Source: Massospora cicadina (Eukaryota > Entomophthoromycota > Entomophthoromycetes > Entomophthorales > Entomophthoraceae). From it: DNA of 64,000 nucleotides. This document shows, piece by piece, positions 23,621 through 33,136 of this stretch (the stretch's first letter is position 1; each line of letters starts with the position of its first letter). The stretch is taken from positions 105,216-169,215 of the forward strand of contig JAKSZP010015907.1 in the NCBI GenBank assembly GCA_022478985.1, written 5' to 3'. Below the pieces are notes generated by a model. That model was not told the origin of the DNA. It ran no database searches and was given only the letters and a program-made list of their open reading frames with translations. The translations under genes and the position numbers were made by a program.

Positions 23621-23935
23621 TGTAATTGGGAACAATTAAGGTAAGGTGATCTCTTTGTTAATGTGGCAGTTGCATAGGCTTTCTTTAAATCTGACTCTCT
23701 TTAAATAGAACGGCTGATTCCAGGGACTAAAAATGTTAAGATCTTCAAAGCTGACTCAGTGCCTCTGTTAGTAAGATCAATGATTCCTTCTGGAAGTAAA
23801 GTTCCCTTTCGCCCATTTAGGATTTTACTATCCTTCATGGTACAGTAGTTAGGATTCTCTGCTTCCTCCAGAGCAGCTAGGGTTTAAATCCTGCTCAGGT
23901 CTATCCATTCTCATAATTCCTGACAATGCCCCCTC
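23621..23935 (-). repeat. LTR family H, copy H1, proximal part
   Basis: It is collinear with H2 33440-33735, for example ggtgatctcttt, gactcagtgcctctgttagt and tttcgcccattta. On the minus strand the LTR begins TGTCAGGAATTATG at 23935, just after a purine tract, so this is the 3' LTR of the gypsy element whose integrase lies at 24190-24830. Confidence 0.78.
23838..23912 (+). other. tRNA-like sequence inside LTR H1
   Basis: The plus strand reads TGGTACAGTAGTTAGGAT (A-box-like), then CTCTG-CTTCCTC-CAGAG (5-bp anticodon-like stem, loop with TCC), then GGGTTTAAATCC (B-box-like). LTR H2 has the same arrangement at 33638-33714. The T-arm and acceptor do not pair well, so it is not a working tRNA gene. 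It is antisense to the LTR. Confidence 0.55.
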
Positions 23936-23948
23936 AAGATCTTTCTGT
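23936..23948 (-). other. Polypurine tract next to LTR H1
   Basis: The minus strand reads CTTGAGGGGGCAT directly before the LTR start TGTCAGG, the usual priming site for plus-strand DNA synthesis. F (41172-41184) and J (31771-31781) have very similar tracts. Confidence 0.65.
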
Positions 23949-24189
23949 GGAGGAACATAATTTTGGAGAAATCTAGCTTGACCCAATAAACAAAGGCACT
24001 CGCTTACATAGAAGCAATTAAATATTTAGGAACCAGATGGTCTATCACCCATAAGGACCTGACCACAGAATCTTGTTTATATGTATTTGTCCCCTAGGCA
24101 AGTGATGGTAAAATAGAACGAGGTCTCCCAATGGGAATTTAGGCAGGACCAGCCACCTGGCAGTCCTTTGATCAGCCTCCCTTTTTCAA

Positions 24190-24830
24190 ATAGTACCCAT
24201 GGATCTAGCATCTAATGCTTTTAACCTAAATAATTTGTCACAAAATTTTGCATGGCTAAGTCAGTGGTTTCTGGTGTAAATGTTTTGAGTATAAGCTGCA
24301 CAGTAGATGGCAAAATTAGTTCCTGACCATAAAGGACTTGGAAATGTGACATCAGTATGATTTGATGATAGCATAAATGATATCCTAATAAAGGCTGCTG
24401 GTAATTATTATTCCGTCTTGAAGGATTAGAGGAAGCCATCTTGTGAAGAATGGCAACTAAGGAACTGTTAGCTGATTATAAAGCTTCATTGGTAGCTGGA
24501 TCATAAGGGGTTGTAAAAGATTGATAGGTGCCCATTAGAGAGCTAAGTTTGGAAATTACACTGGAAATAAAATGGTACCATTGTCATATAGCAGCGCTTT
24601 GGGCTGCTATGGTGACTGAAGACCTGCTTCAGCAAGAAGTATGCGGTTACTTTGGAAGTTGAGAAGGCAACTGAGATAGCCTCAAATCATTTTGCAAAAT
24701 GATCAACTGCAATAATGATAGACTGGTGACCATAAATTGCCATAGGCAGTGGTCCATTTACATCAATGCTAACTGTGGCAATTGGGGCTATGGGGCTTAT
24801 GACATGATACTGATATAAAAAATTAGGCGG
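24190..24830 (-). pseudogene. Ty3/gypsy integrase remnant of the LTR H element
   Basis: On the minus strand: N-G-P-L-P near 24750, A-V-D-H-F-A-K near 24700, a degraded second acidic region, Y-H-Q-I-I-L-M-S-H-F-Q-V-L-Y-G near 24330-24360 and F-T-P-E-T near 24285. The last blocks align with F integrase (S-Y-H-H-V-I-K-M-S-P-F-E-A-L-Y-G; F-T-P-E-N). It sits upstream of the polypurine tract and LTR H1, the correct order. Stops and frameshifts are frequent. Confidence 0.7.
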
Positions 24831-25868
24831 CTGAATTAAAATTTTTATTCCAGATTTTAGATCAGTTGGTTTAGCTTTTGGCTCAAGTGGGTGAGATAAT
24901 TCATAAGTTAAACCTTTGGATCCTTAATTTAAACTGATTGGGAAATAAAATAAGTCGTTGAACAAAAATAAAAGCTAAATTTGCAAGTCTTAAAAAATGA
25001 AATGGGTTGGCCATAATTGGGTATTTTTAACGCTGAAGTTGGGAAATGGAGCCTTTAAATCATTTAGATGGCCATATTTATTTAAAACTTCGGGTTTTTG
25101 GTTTAAATTGGCACAAAAAAACAACTGAATCATAGAGTTTGGATCTTAAATTGGATGGTTGAGTCTTTAAATTGAATTTCAAGAAATAAACATTGGTAAG
25201 AAACTTGGAGTTTGGACTTAAATTAGTTTGAGAGCTTAAATAATCAGTATCCAACCAGTCCCCAGGTGGAGTATCTTCATAAATTAGCTTTAAATAGGCA
25301 ACCACTAATTCAGCCTGGTTTTGGGATTTTATATTAAGGTATATCGATTGGGCAGATTGTCAGGTAGGCAAAGGCAAAGAAATTGAGAAAATCTTGGTGT
25401 TAATTTAAGAAGGCGATCAAGAGGCAGCTTTTCAAAATCCTTAAAATTTACTGAGCTTCTTCAGGGATTTTAATTCTCTGACGTTGGCAGGAGATCTTAA
25501 AATTTTAGTAGAAAATAGGCAATAATGTTAATTAAATGATTTAAAATGATTTAAAGCGGTAGGAGAGGGTGAATTGGTCTCAAGCCTGCTTGTCTCAGCT
25601 AACTTATGTTTTTTATTAAGAAACTCAGTCTAAACAGCAAAGGTAAATGAATTTGGCACTTATTTATTTGATTTGGCTAGCTTGTTTAAGCAGCTGGAAG
25701 CCTCAACATCAAAAAACAGAACATCAAGGCAGTCATAGGCTTTGGCTGCTTCATTTGGCTTGTTAAAGGGGTTTCAGAACACCCTTAAAATTAGTAATAG
25801 ATTTTCTTGTTGGGTTTATCTGGCTCCAATTTTTAATTCCACCACTAGAAAATTGATGCATTTTGGCG
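24831..25868. other. Unassigned AT-rich segment
   Basis: Rich in short runs such as gcttaaat and tttaaatt. By position it could be the eroded 5' part of the minus-strand gypsy element, but no gag, protease or RT motif can be read and no 5' LTR is seen. Confidence 0.4.
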
Positions 25869-26039
25869 CAGGGAATTGAAATGGGCACTGAGATATTTTT
25901 TAATTTTAATTTATTTGAGGCACGCCAACCAGGGGACAGACATTGCCAATACAATGCAATAAACCCACACCACTGGGCGACAAACAAATGAGACAAAAAA
26001 CCTCTTACTAGGTAGGTAGTGGAGACCGCTAGCCCATCA

Positions 26040-27714
26040 TGGCAGAGGGGGAGGGAGGGTCAGGCGGTTCTACAGGCTCAGCAAATAGAGAAGAATCACA
26101 GTTGTTGTTGAAGCAGATAAGCGCCAAGAGCCATGGCGTTGGGACACCTGCATGGTGGGGATGGAGACAGGTGAAATATTGGTTTTTTTACCTCAAGATC
26201 AGCTTGGAAGACAGCCTCCATTAACTACGCCACATGATGCTCTGCTTGGATGCAGGCATCTGGGAGTTGGGCCAAATTGGCGAGCAATTGGCGGGTAGTT
26301 TTAGAGACTGGGTCAAATGCAGCTAGTTTCACCACATGCGCGATGGCAGTTTCAGCAATATCAAGCAATTTGGAGATTTCCTCCCATGCCACTTTGGGGA
26401 AATCAGGGGGGAAGTTGATTGTGCTCGGCCTTTACTGAACTGATCCGTTGATTGGGCCACTACTTTGCGGAGTTGGCTTCAAAGGGGTGAGGCCACCGCT
26501 GCAATGGCAAGCTGGTGGTCACTTTGGTAGGGGGCAGCATTGGGTTTAGGAGCATATTGTTTGGGGGAGAGGGATTTTTCAATTTCTAAATTGTAAAATT
26601 CACCCCAATCATAATCAATTGGGCTTTCTTCACCAGTTTCAGCATCCTTATTCATGAGAATACCACCTGTCTCATCAACCTCATACAATAGTTCCCAAGG
26701 ATTCTGGTTTATGCGAATAGTGGATGGATAATTTAGGGGGTAGGATTTGATTGGGGTTCATGGGTGTGAACGGTGGTCCAGGCCTGACTCTGATTGGGGA
26801 GTTGGTGCCCAGGGTGGGGAGTGTGGCTGGAGGATTTGGTGGGGGCTGATTTCCCACGTTGGGTCAATGTGCAAGAATGTTAAGTGGTAGGGGGCAACAA
26901 AACGCCCCATTCAGATGATGCTGAAATGGGTTCAGAAATTGAATCGAGGGAATTGGCATGGGGGCAGGACTGTTTAGTGTGGTCAAGAGCAAAACAAATA
27001 GGATAAATCAGCTGACTGCAATTGACACAAGCCCAAAAGAAATGTTCAGGTACTGCAGCAATGTGAGCATGGGGGGATTTTCTGGGTGATGGTAGGGAGG
27101 TGGGGAATAATAGTGGCAGTGGCACAAGGGCCTACAAGGCGCTCCATGCAAGAAGGAATGGCGAAGACCAGGTTGGGTGAGTGCCATAAGACAAAAGCCC
27201 AGTCATCAACTCATCATAAAAGATTTGGGGTGGGAGATGTGAAGCGAGGTTGGAAAATTACACCACTAGAGTGGTGTCATCAGGGAGACGAGTTCAAGTG
27301 GTGGGAATAGGGTATTTTTATAAATGAGTGGAGTCAATGCCGCCGCTGCAGCATCCACTTCCGTTGGGAAGCCTATGTCAAAATAGCCCTTATAAGGGTG
27401 GAAATTAATAAAACTAGCCAGCGTGAAGGCAGCAGTGGCGAGTTTGATATTTGCTTTGTCAGCATATGGTAATAAACGCCCATAGTCAACATGGAGGCAA
27501 TATCAGATGAGGATTTGGGTAGGGCGAGAGGATAGGGGTGAGTTGGGTGGATGTGTGCAAGGTGAAGCGCTAAGTCCCATGGGGGACAAATTGGCCAGTA
27601 GAGTTTGGCAGACTATTTGAGCCTGTCCAAATTTGTTTTCCTGCCGGGCAGAAAATTCTGGGAGGTGGATAAATGCTGCCCACAAAGGAGCAGCAGCGGT
27701 GGATCCACGGACAT
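26040..27714 (-). pseudogene. LINE-type ORF1 protein remnant (D2)
   Basis: Start ATG at 27714 (M-S-V-D-P-P). Blocks: F-H-P-Y-K-G-Y-F-D-I-G-F-P-T-E-V near 27350-27400; P-E-H-F-F-W-A-C-V-N-C near 27040; knuckle-like Y-P-I-C-X4-H-X4-C near 26960-27005, where the first cysteine is a tyrosine; P-Y-Q-S-D-H-Q-L-A near 26515-26535; and a helical C-terminus with A-E-H-H-V-A near 26235. Broken by several indels. The order and spacing equal D4. Confidence 0.75.
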
Positions 27715-27798
27715 CAAATGGGAAAAGGTCATGGCTAGGTGGCAGTGAATAAAATGAACTGTTTTATTATAAATTCACTCAAAAGTGATTTCAAGCAG

Positions 27799-28637
27799 TG
27801 TCAGACATTCTCCTTGCTGATCTAAGGAAAAGAACGTTGAAGGTATTAGTGTTCCTGATTCTGCTCATATGATTGGCCCATCACCTGCCAAACTTTTAAA
27901 TAATAATGTGGATATCAACAATATGAGTACCCACAATGAGAAAACCCTAGAGGATTCTTGGTGGTATCCTAGCAACTGGAGGAATACAATTTATCATAAA
28001 AATCAGCTCAAAATGGTAAGTACTAATAATAGAAATACTCCAACTCCTTGGTTGAATATGAGGAGTATAATATTGCATGGATTGGAACCTTTGCAAGGTA
28101 AGAGGATGTTACCCGTCAATGATTGGGTGCGAGTTAACCAATCATTATCATCCAAGTCTAACCACCACTGAGGTACAAAGATTTTACTTGAGGATAAAGG
28201 GGTAAACATTATCCAATCATTACCATCCAAGTCTGACTACTGCCAAAATACCCAATCACTACCATCCAAGTCAGACCACCACTGAGGTGAAAAGATTTTA
28301 CTTGCAGGTGATTGGATACAATTCATCAAATCATTACCGCACAGGTCAGTTTTACCTCTGAAATTTTTTTATCTTCAGACTGATAGGCCAAAAGCCAATA
28401 TTCCCTAATTTGAAAGACTGAGCTTTGCATTCTTTTGCCTCAAATATTAATGGTCTCAAACTTTGAACTAGTTTAAATAGAAAAAGCTAGTATCAACAAA
28501 GGGACCTTTTCTGGTTTTTTCCTGCCTATTTAATAAAAAAATAAAAAACCAAAATAAGTATTATTTTATACTTTTAATAAAAAGTAAACTATTCCATTTT
28601 AAAATATTATTTTTGGCCTCCTTTAGATGATCTCACA
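27799..28637 (+). repeat. 5' LTR of J
   Basis: Collinear with 31782-32621 over its whole length; the differences seen are mainly transitions. It contains a short tandem array near 28136-28300 built on ccaatcattaccatccaagtc, also present in the 3' LTR at 32118-32290. Confidence 0.9.
28136..28300 (+). repeat. Tandem array within J LTR
   Basis: The core ccaatca-taccatccaagtc followed by gaccaccactgagg and aaagattttactt recurs about three times at uneven spacing. The 3' LTR has the same array, so it predates this insertion. Confidence 0.65.
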
Positions 28638-28640
28638 AAT

Positions 28641-28658
28641 TGGAGCCCAATACAGGGG
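28641..28658 (+). other. Candidate primer-binding site of J
   Basis: TGGAGCCCAATACAGGGG begins 3 nt after the 5' LTR; TGG matches the complement of a tRNA CCA end. The primer tRNA is not identified. A palindrome, CAGGGG-TCAAGT-CCCCTG, overlaps its 3' part. Confidence 0.45.
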
Positions 28659-28706
28659 TCAAGTCCCCTGAATACTTTGATAAGTATTAAAAAAAAGAAA
28701 AAAGAA

Positions 28707-30831
28707 ATGGAGAGTGTCACTCGCTGGGTGCAAGATGGGGAAGAAACTGAAGAAGATGATCGCATGGATAGTCCTACTGCTCTAATATTTGAAGAAAAAC
28801 AATTTGAACCTAAATTAATACCTGAGTCTCATCGCATCACTTGGCCAGCCACTGAAGCTGTGAGAGATCTTACTCATGGCATCCTTATCCTGGCAACATT
28901 GCATCTCGGGAATGAGTGTCATTAGTAGAGGAACGCCACTTGTTTCTCTATGAGACTAGTGTCCTCCCAGAAACCTATGGTCAGCTTACCAACTTGACCA
29001 CCTATGTATGCAAGTTTGCTCACCCTGCTTTGGTCCACATGATGCATCTCTTAGCCAGCCATTATGAAGAACTTCATCGACACCAAGATACCCATGCAGC
29101 TCTGAATTTAGCCTATGATAAGTTGTATCAACTGACCTCTGAACATCTTGGAGCAGTTAGATCTGGAGTGGAAGCCAATTGAAACTTCATCATCCAGCTA
29201 CATGATCGATTTGCTACCATGGACACTGAGATTATAAAGTATGTTGAGGAGACCATGAAGATCTTTAGGGGTGAACTGAATGCCTCCTCCGCTAACACAC
29301 GCTCAATGTTGGAGGAGTTTGCTAAAGAATTTGAAAAGCAAATCGAGCAAAAACATCATGACTTGTTGGCGCCTGACTCCGTCCTCCAAGAGGAATATGA
29401 ACAGCGTGTGGCTGTAGTGGAGCGACAGTTAATTCAAGCCTTCTCACGTGTGGATGAGCTTGAACGTCATCTGTCACTTGAGCCATCTAGCACCATCACC
29501 CTCGCGGCCAAGGTTGTTCATCTAGAAAAGGAGCTAGCTCTCAAAGCTTCATTGGGAAATACCAAAGATTTGGCATGACGCCTGAATGAATGTGAAATCG
29601 AAGCAACAAGGATTAAAGCTTCTCTGGAAAGCCCTGGGCTGTTTAAAGAAGTATATATTCAACTAAAAAGGTCGAGCAGATGTATGAACAGATAAAGGAT
29701 GGAGTACAAGGCCCAAGTTCTCACTCTCATGATAATGAAGGGTGTAACCAAATGAAAGAAGAGCTGAAGAACCACGTGAAATCCATGGAAACTGCTCAAT
29801 TAAGCCTAAGCTCAATGGTGTCACAACTTCATTTTCAAGTCTCTGCAATGGAAAATTAAGTGGAAGACTTTGAAACTTATAAATCAGGGATTGAAGATAA
29901 TCAAGACTGTGCGAATCTGAGCCTCTAGAAGCCTTCTCTAAAATGGAAATCCGGCTTGGAGTCATGCAAGATCAGGTTGATCGGCTTTTATGAACCTTTG
30001 ATCAATTGAGCTACCACACTGAAACTCCAATAACAGAAGCTCCAGGTATTCATACCCTTACCGGGGGCGAATCTAGTCCATTCAAACCAACGTTCAAAGA
30101 CAATTTTATCCCCGGAGAGGGTAGCATTGATTCATTTTTATACGTCTATGAAGCAGCTATGGAAGGAGCTACTGATCAACAGAAGGCCAAACATATCCTT
30201 TCCTGTTTGGGCCGCATGGCACAAGAGGTGATGGTCCCACAAATGGACACTCTTAGCACCTGTTCCGAGGTTAAAGAGGCCCTCATAAACACGTTTGGCT
30301 CCAAACAAGCTTTAAGCATGAAAAAGCAAGCCTTCATGAGTATGAGTATCTGAAAAGGAGAGTCAGTGGCCACTTTTGCGGAGAGATTCTATATGGAGGC
30401 ACAGACGCTGTTAACCTCAAAAATGCTGACTTTGGATAATGCCATAGCCACCGCTTTGACTGGAGTGGCTTCCTCCCATCACTAGTGATGCACATCACTT
30501 CAGTTAAACGCTATACCATACCGTCCAAGACATCAAGGAGGTGTTAATAGATGTCGCTGATTTCCACAAGTCCAAAATTCCATGTGGAGCAGTATCTTGA
30601 CCTCGCGTTTTAACCATTGATGATCCAAAGCCTAAGCCTCAAGCTCTAGCTATTGAGGATAAGAAGGAGCCCCTTCAGATAATGGGCCCAAAAGAACAAA
30701 ACCCCAAAGCAAATCGTCCTGAACGCCCTTGGTGCAAATACTGCAACAAATTTGGCCACATGGAGGCTATGTGTTGGAAAAAGAAAGCCGACGCTGAGGA
30801 ACAGGAGCAGGGAAAAGAAATGTCAGCGTAG
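28707..30831 (+). pseudogene. J gag polyprotein
   Basis: Start ATG at 28707 (M-E-S-V-T-R-W). The N-terminal half is rich in Glu/Lys/Leu heptads, notably 29219-29578, predicting coiled coil. A capsid-like part at 30050-30480 (S-F-K/P-T-F-K, S-F-L-Y-V-Y-E-A, F-A-E-R-F-Y) aligns with F gag. A CCHC knuckle C-K-Y-C-X4-H-X4-C sits at 30733-30774. The gag frame at the knuckle ends at TAG 30829. Upstream it is broken by a frameshift near 28910, TGA stops at about 29180 and 30351, and an indel before the knuckle. It would form the particle that packages the element RNA. Confidence 0.82.
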
Positions 30832-30855
30832 AGAAGGGCACACCTATTGCTGACA
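30810..30855 (+). promoter_or_regulatory. Candidate -1 ribosomal frameshift signal, gag to protease (J)
   Basis: The heptamer GGGAAAA (30810-30816) lies in gag phase as G GGA AAA, fitting X XXY YYZ. The gag stop TAG follows 12 nt later. A 7-bp stem TGTCAGC (30821-30827) / GCTGACA (30849-30855) starts 4 nt after the heptamer. Slipping by -1 enters exactly the frame that stays open through the protease to 31646. F has the same layout. Confidence 0.75.
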
Positions 30856-31646
30856 AGTCTCATGTGCCTAACTTATTTAATCAACTAATGCCACCACCTT
30901 GCGTTACAAACACCCCAGGGGATGATTCTAGGGAGGATAAGGATGAGGTTGGTTATTACGTTGTAGGGGCACCTGCTGAAGTGGAAGTCCCCAATCGCTT
31001 AAATGCTGGAGGAGTAGATGAGTCCACCATACCTGAAGAGACCTATCTCTGCCAAATTTTAGGGGATCCAATTGTCATCGATACTGCCAGCAACACAGAT
31101 GAGGTGCTGTCTCACCTCATTCGGCCTATCCAGCATGGCCATACCATGCAAACCATCCAAAAGCATTACCCTGAGACTGCATGTAAACTAACCTCCCAAT
31201 TCCATCTCAAAGAAGGCTTAGCGCTATCACCCCCATTTGAGGGGATACTTACAAAGGTTGAGGTGGTGATCCAAAAAGTTTGGGTGATGGCCATTCTAGA
31301 CACAGACTCCCCAGTAAACGTAATCTCTTCCAAGCTGATGAAAAAGATCAAGCTTGCACCTGACTTGGAGTACCACCAAGACTATGGAACCGCTGGTCCA
31401 AACAACACTTGCGTGCTAGGTGCCTACTCGTCCCTTCCCATTCGTTTTGGGAAGCTTATCTTATCAGCCTCTGCCATGGTTTTAGAAAACAACGATTATG
31501 AAATGCTTATAGGCATGCAGTTCATGATCAAATATGATGGCATTAGCCATATGAAGCAAGGGTTCTTATCAATGCTCAATTATGAAGTACCTTTAGTGTT
31601 AGCCAATAATGGACCTAAAAAAGGAGTCCTCCTGCATGTATTCTAA
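30810..31646 (+). pseudogene. J aspartic protease domain (expected gag-pro fusion part)
   Basis: The frame is open without stops from the slippery site to TAA at 31646. After the slip it reads G-K-R-N-V-S-V, similar to G-K-R-A-V-S-I in F. The retropepsin core is A-I-L-D-T-D-S-P-V-N-V-I-S-S at about 31290-31330: the catalytic D-[ST]-G is D-T-D here (31299-31307), one G-to-A change from D-T-G. Further on G-A-Y-S-S-L-P-I and Y-E-M-L-I-G-M fit the flap and C-terminal psi-loop regions. F keeps D-S-G. The mature enzyme would cut Gag during particle maturation; this copy should be inactive. Confidence 0.82.
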
Positions 31647-31770
31647 CCCCAAAAAACCCGTGACAAAAAAAAGGCAGGTTGCCAATAAGCTCTGCATCCC
31701 CTTTCCTACCATTCCAGTAGATGAAAAGGTACTACCCTACCATAACTGCAACACCCCTACCAACATTCCT

Positions 31771-31781
31771 GAGGGGGGCAA
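31771..31781 (+). other. Polypurine tract of J
   Basis: GAGGGGGGCAA directly precedes the 3' LTR start TGTCAGACA, the usual plus-strand primer. Confidence 0.8.
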
Positions 31782-32621
31782 TGTCAGACAAACTCCTTTC
31801 CAATCTAAGGAAAAGAATGTTGGAGGTATTAGTGTTCCTGATTCTGCTCATATGATTGGCCCATCACCTGCCAAATTTTTAAACAATAATGTGGATATCA
31901 ACGATATGAGTACCCACAATGAAAAAACCCTAGAGGATCTCGGTGGAATCCTAACAACTGGAGGAATACAATTTATCATAAAAATTGGCTTAAAACAGTA
32001 AGTACTAAAAATAGAAATACTCCAACTCCATGGTCAAATATGAGGAGTATAATATTGCATGGATTGGAACCTTTGCAAGGCAAGAGGATGTTACCCATCA
32101 ATGATTGGGTGCGAGTTAACCAATCATTATTGTCTGAGTCTAACCACCGCCGAGGTACAAAGATTTTACTCAAGGATGATAGGGTAAACATTAGCCAATC
32201 ATCACCATCCGAGTCTGACTACTGCCAAAATACCCAATCATTACCATCCAAGTCAGACCGCCGCCAAGGTGAAAATAATTTTACTTGCAGGTGATTAGAT
32301 ACGATTTATCAAATCATTACTGCACGGATCAGTTTTACCTCTGAAAAATTTTTATCTTCATTCAGATAGGCCAAAAGCCTATATTCCCTAATTTGGAAGA
32401 CTGAGCTTTGCATTCTTTTGCCTTGAATATCAATGGTCTCAAAATTCAAACTAGTTTAAATAGAAAAAGTTAGTATTGACAAAGGGACCTTTTCTGGTTT
32501 TGCCCTGCCTGTTTAATAAAAAACATAAAAAACCAAAACAAGTATTATTTTATACTTTTAATAAAAAGTAAAATATTCCGTTTCAAAATACTATTTGTGG
32601 CCTCCTTTAGCGGATCCCACA
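31782..32621 (+). repeat. 3' LTR of J
   Basis: 840 bp, pair of 27799-28637; ends ...GGATCCCACA and is followed by the target duplication AGCAG. Confidence 0.9.
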
Positions 32622-32754
32622 AGCAGAAAGAAAAGTTTGGCAAAAAGATATTTTAGCTAGCCATTTCATTTTGAAAAATAGCAAGGAGTGTTGGAACAGG
32701 GAATTGCAATGGGCACCAGAGAAGGCAAGTTAATTGCTTTGTATTTTTTATCTT

Positions 32755-33047
32755 TTTTATTTATTTGAGGCAAGCTGACCAGGGGACAGACATTACTGAA
32801 ATAGAGAAAGAAAGTATTGATATGAAACCTGAGCAGGGTCAACTCTGTTGTAGAAAGTTTTTTCACCTCTGGATTGGGACTCAGATTTTTCTGGTTATGT
32901 CATGGGTAAGGTTTTCATGTTATTATACCTACTAACCGCCAATAGCTTCCTTCAGCTGGCACCCCAATCAATGTGCGAAGGGTGGGAATCAAACCTGCAA
33001 CCTTCAGGTTGGTAGCCTTATGCCCTAATGACTCACCTTCCACCCCC
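32755..33047 (-). mobile_element. tRNA-derived SINE with LINE-like 3' tail
   Basis: It is bracketed by ttgtattttttatctt (32739-32754) and ttgtattttatatctt (33048-33063), 15 of 16. The minus strand starts with a tRNA-like head, followed by an unrelated body, and ends AATGTCTGTCCCCTGGT ... GCCTCAAATAAATAAAAAAG. The last ~40 bases closely match the tails of D2 and D4 and resemble those of LINE C1 and C2. It lies 38 bp beyond the D2 insertion. Confidence 0.85.
32979..33047 (-). promoter_or_regulatory. tRNA-like head (pol III promoter) of the SINE
   Basis: Minus strand: GTGAGTCATTAGGGCATAAGGC is A-box-like; CAACC-TGAA-GGTTG gives an anticodon-like stem with GAA in the loop; GCAGGTTTGATTCCCACC holds a B box (GGTTTGATTCC, one change from GGTTCGATTCC). 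The spacing fits a tRNA. The tRNA of origin is uncertain. Confidence 0.7.
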
Positions 33048-33136
33048 TTGTATTTTATATCTTAATGCTGGAATTATTCATGAAGGTATCTCTTAACCAG
33101 GTAGATTCAGAAGGTATCTGGCAGAAAGCATCAGTT

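Larger units (their letters stand above)
27799..32621 (+). mobile_element. Non-autonomous LTR retrotransposon J (gag-protease only)
   Basis: The 839-bp (27799-28637) and 840-bp (31782-32621) LTRs both start TGTCAGACA and end in CACA. A perfect 5-bp duplication AGCAG flanks it (27794-27798, 32622-32626). The 3.1-kb interior holds a gag gene and a protease, then directly a polypurine tract. Reverse transcriptase, RNase H and integrase are absent. The gag and protease belong to the same family as gypsy F, so F-like elements could have supplied the missing enzymes. Confidence 0.92.
25889..32696 (-). mobile_element. Family-D ORF1-only LINE derivative, copy D2 (split by LTR element J)
   Basis: It is bracketed by cagggaattgaaatgggcac (25869-25888) and cagggaattgcaatgggcac (32697-32716), 19 of 20. 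Subtracting J (27799-32621 and one 5-bp duplication) leaves about 1.98 kb: 5' UTR, ORF1 from 27714, 3' UTR and the tail GTCCCCTGGTTGGC ... CAAATAAATTAAAATTAAAAAAT. No ORF2 is present between ORF1 and the tail. Confidence 0.88.

Noticed and set aside
23838..23912. Functional tRNA gene (Gly-TCC or Glu-like)
   Set aside because: Acceptor and T stems do not pair, and a second degenerate copy lies at the same place in LTR H2; it is part of the LTR.
28653..28670. tRNA T-arm-like palindrome after the J 5' LTR
   Set aside because: One loop base short of a T-arm and no other tRNA arms; it overlaps the primer-binding region and is better noted there.
27799..32621. Direct repeats as a CRISPR or tandem-gene array
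   Set aside because: The long repeats are an LTR pair with TG/CA ends, polypurine tract and 5-bp TSD in a eukaryotic TE; no spacer-repeat periodicity.
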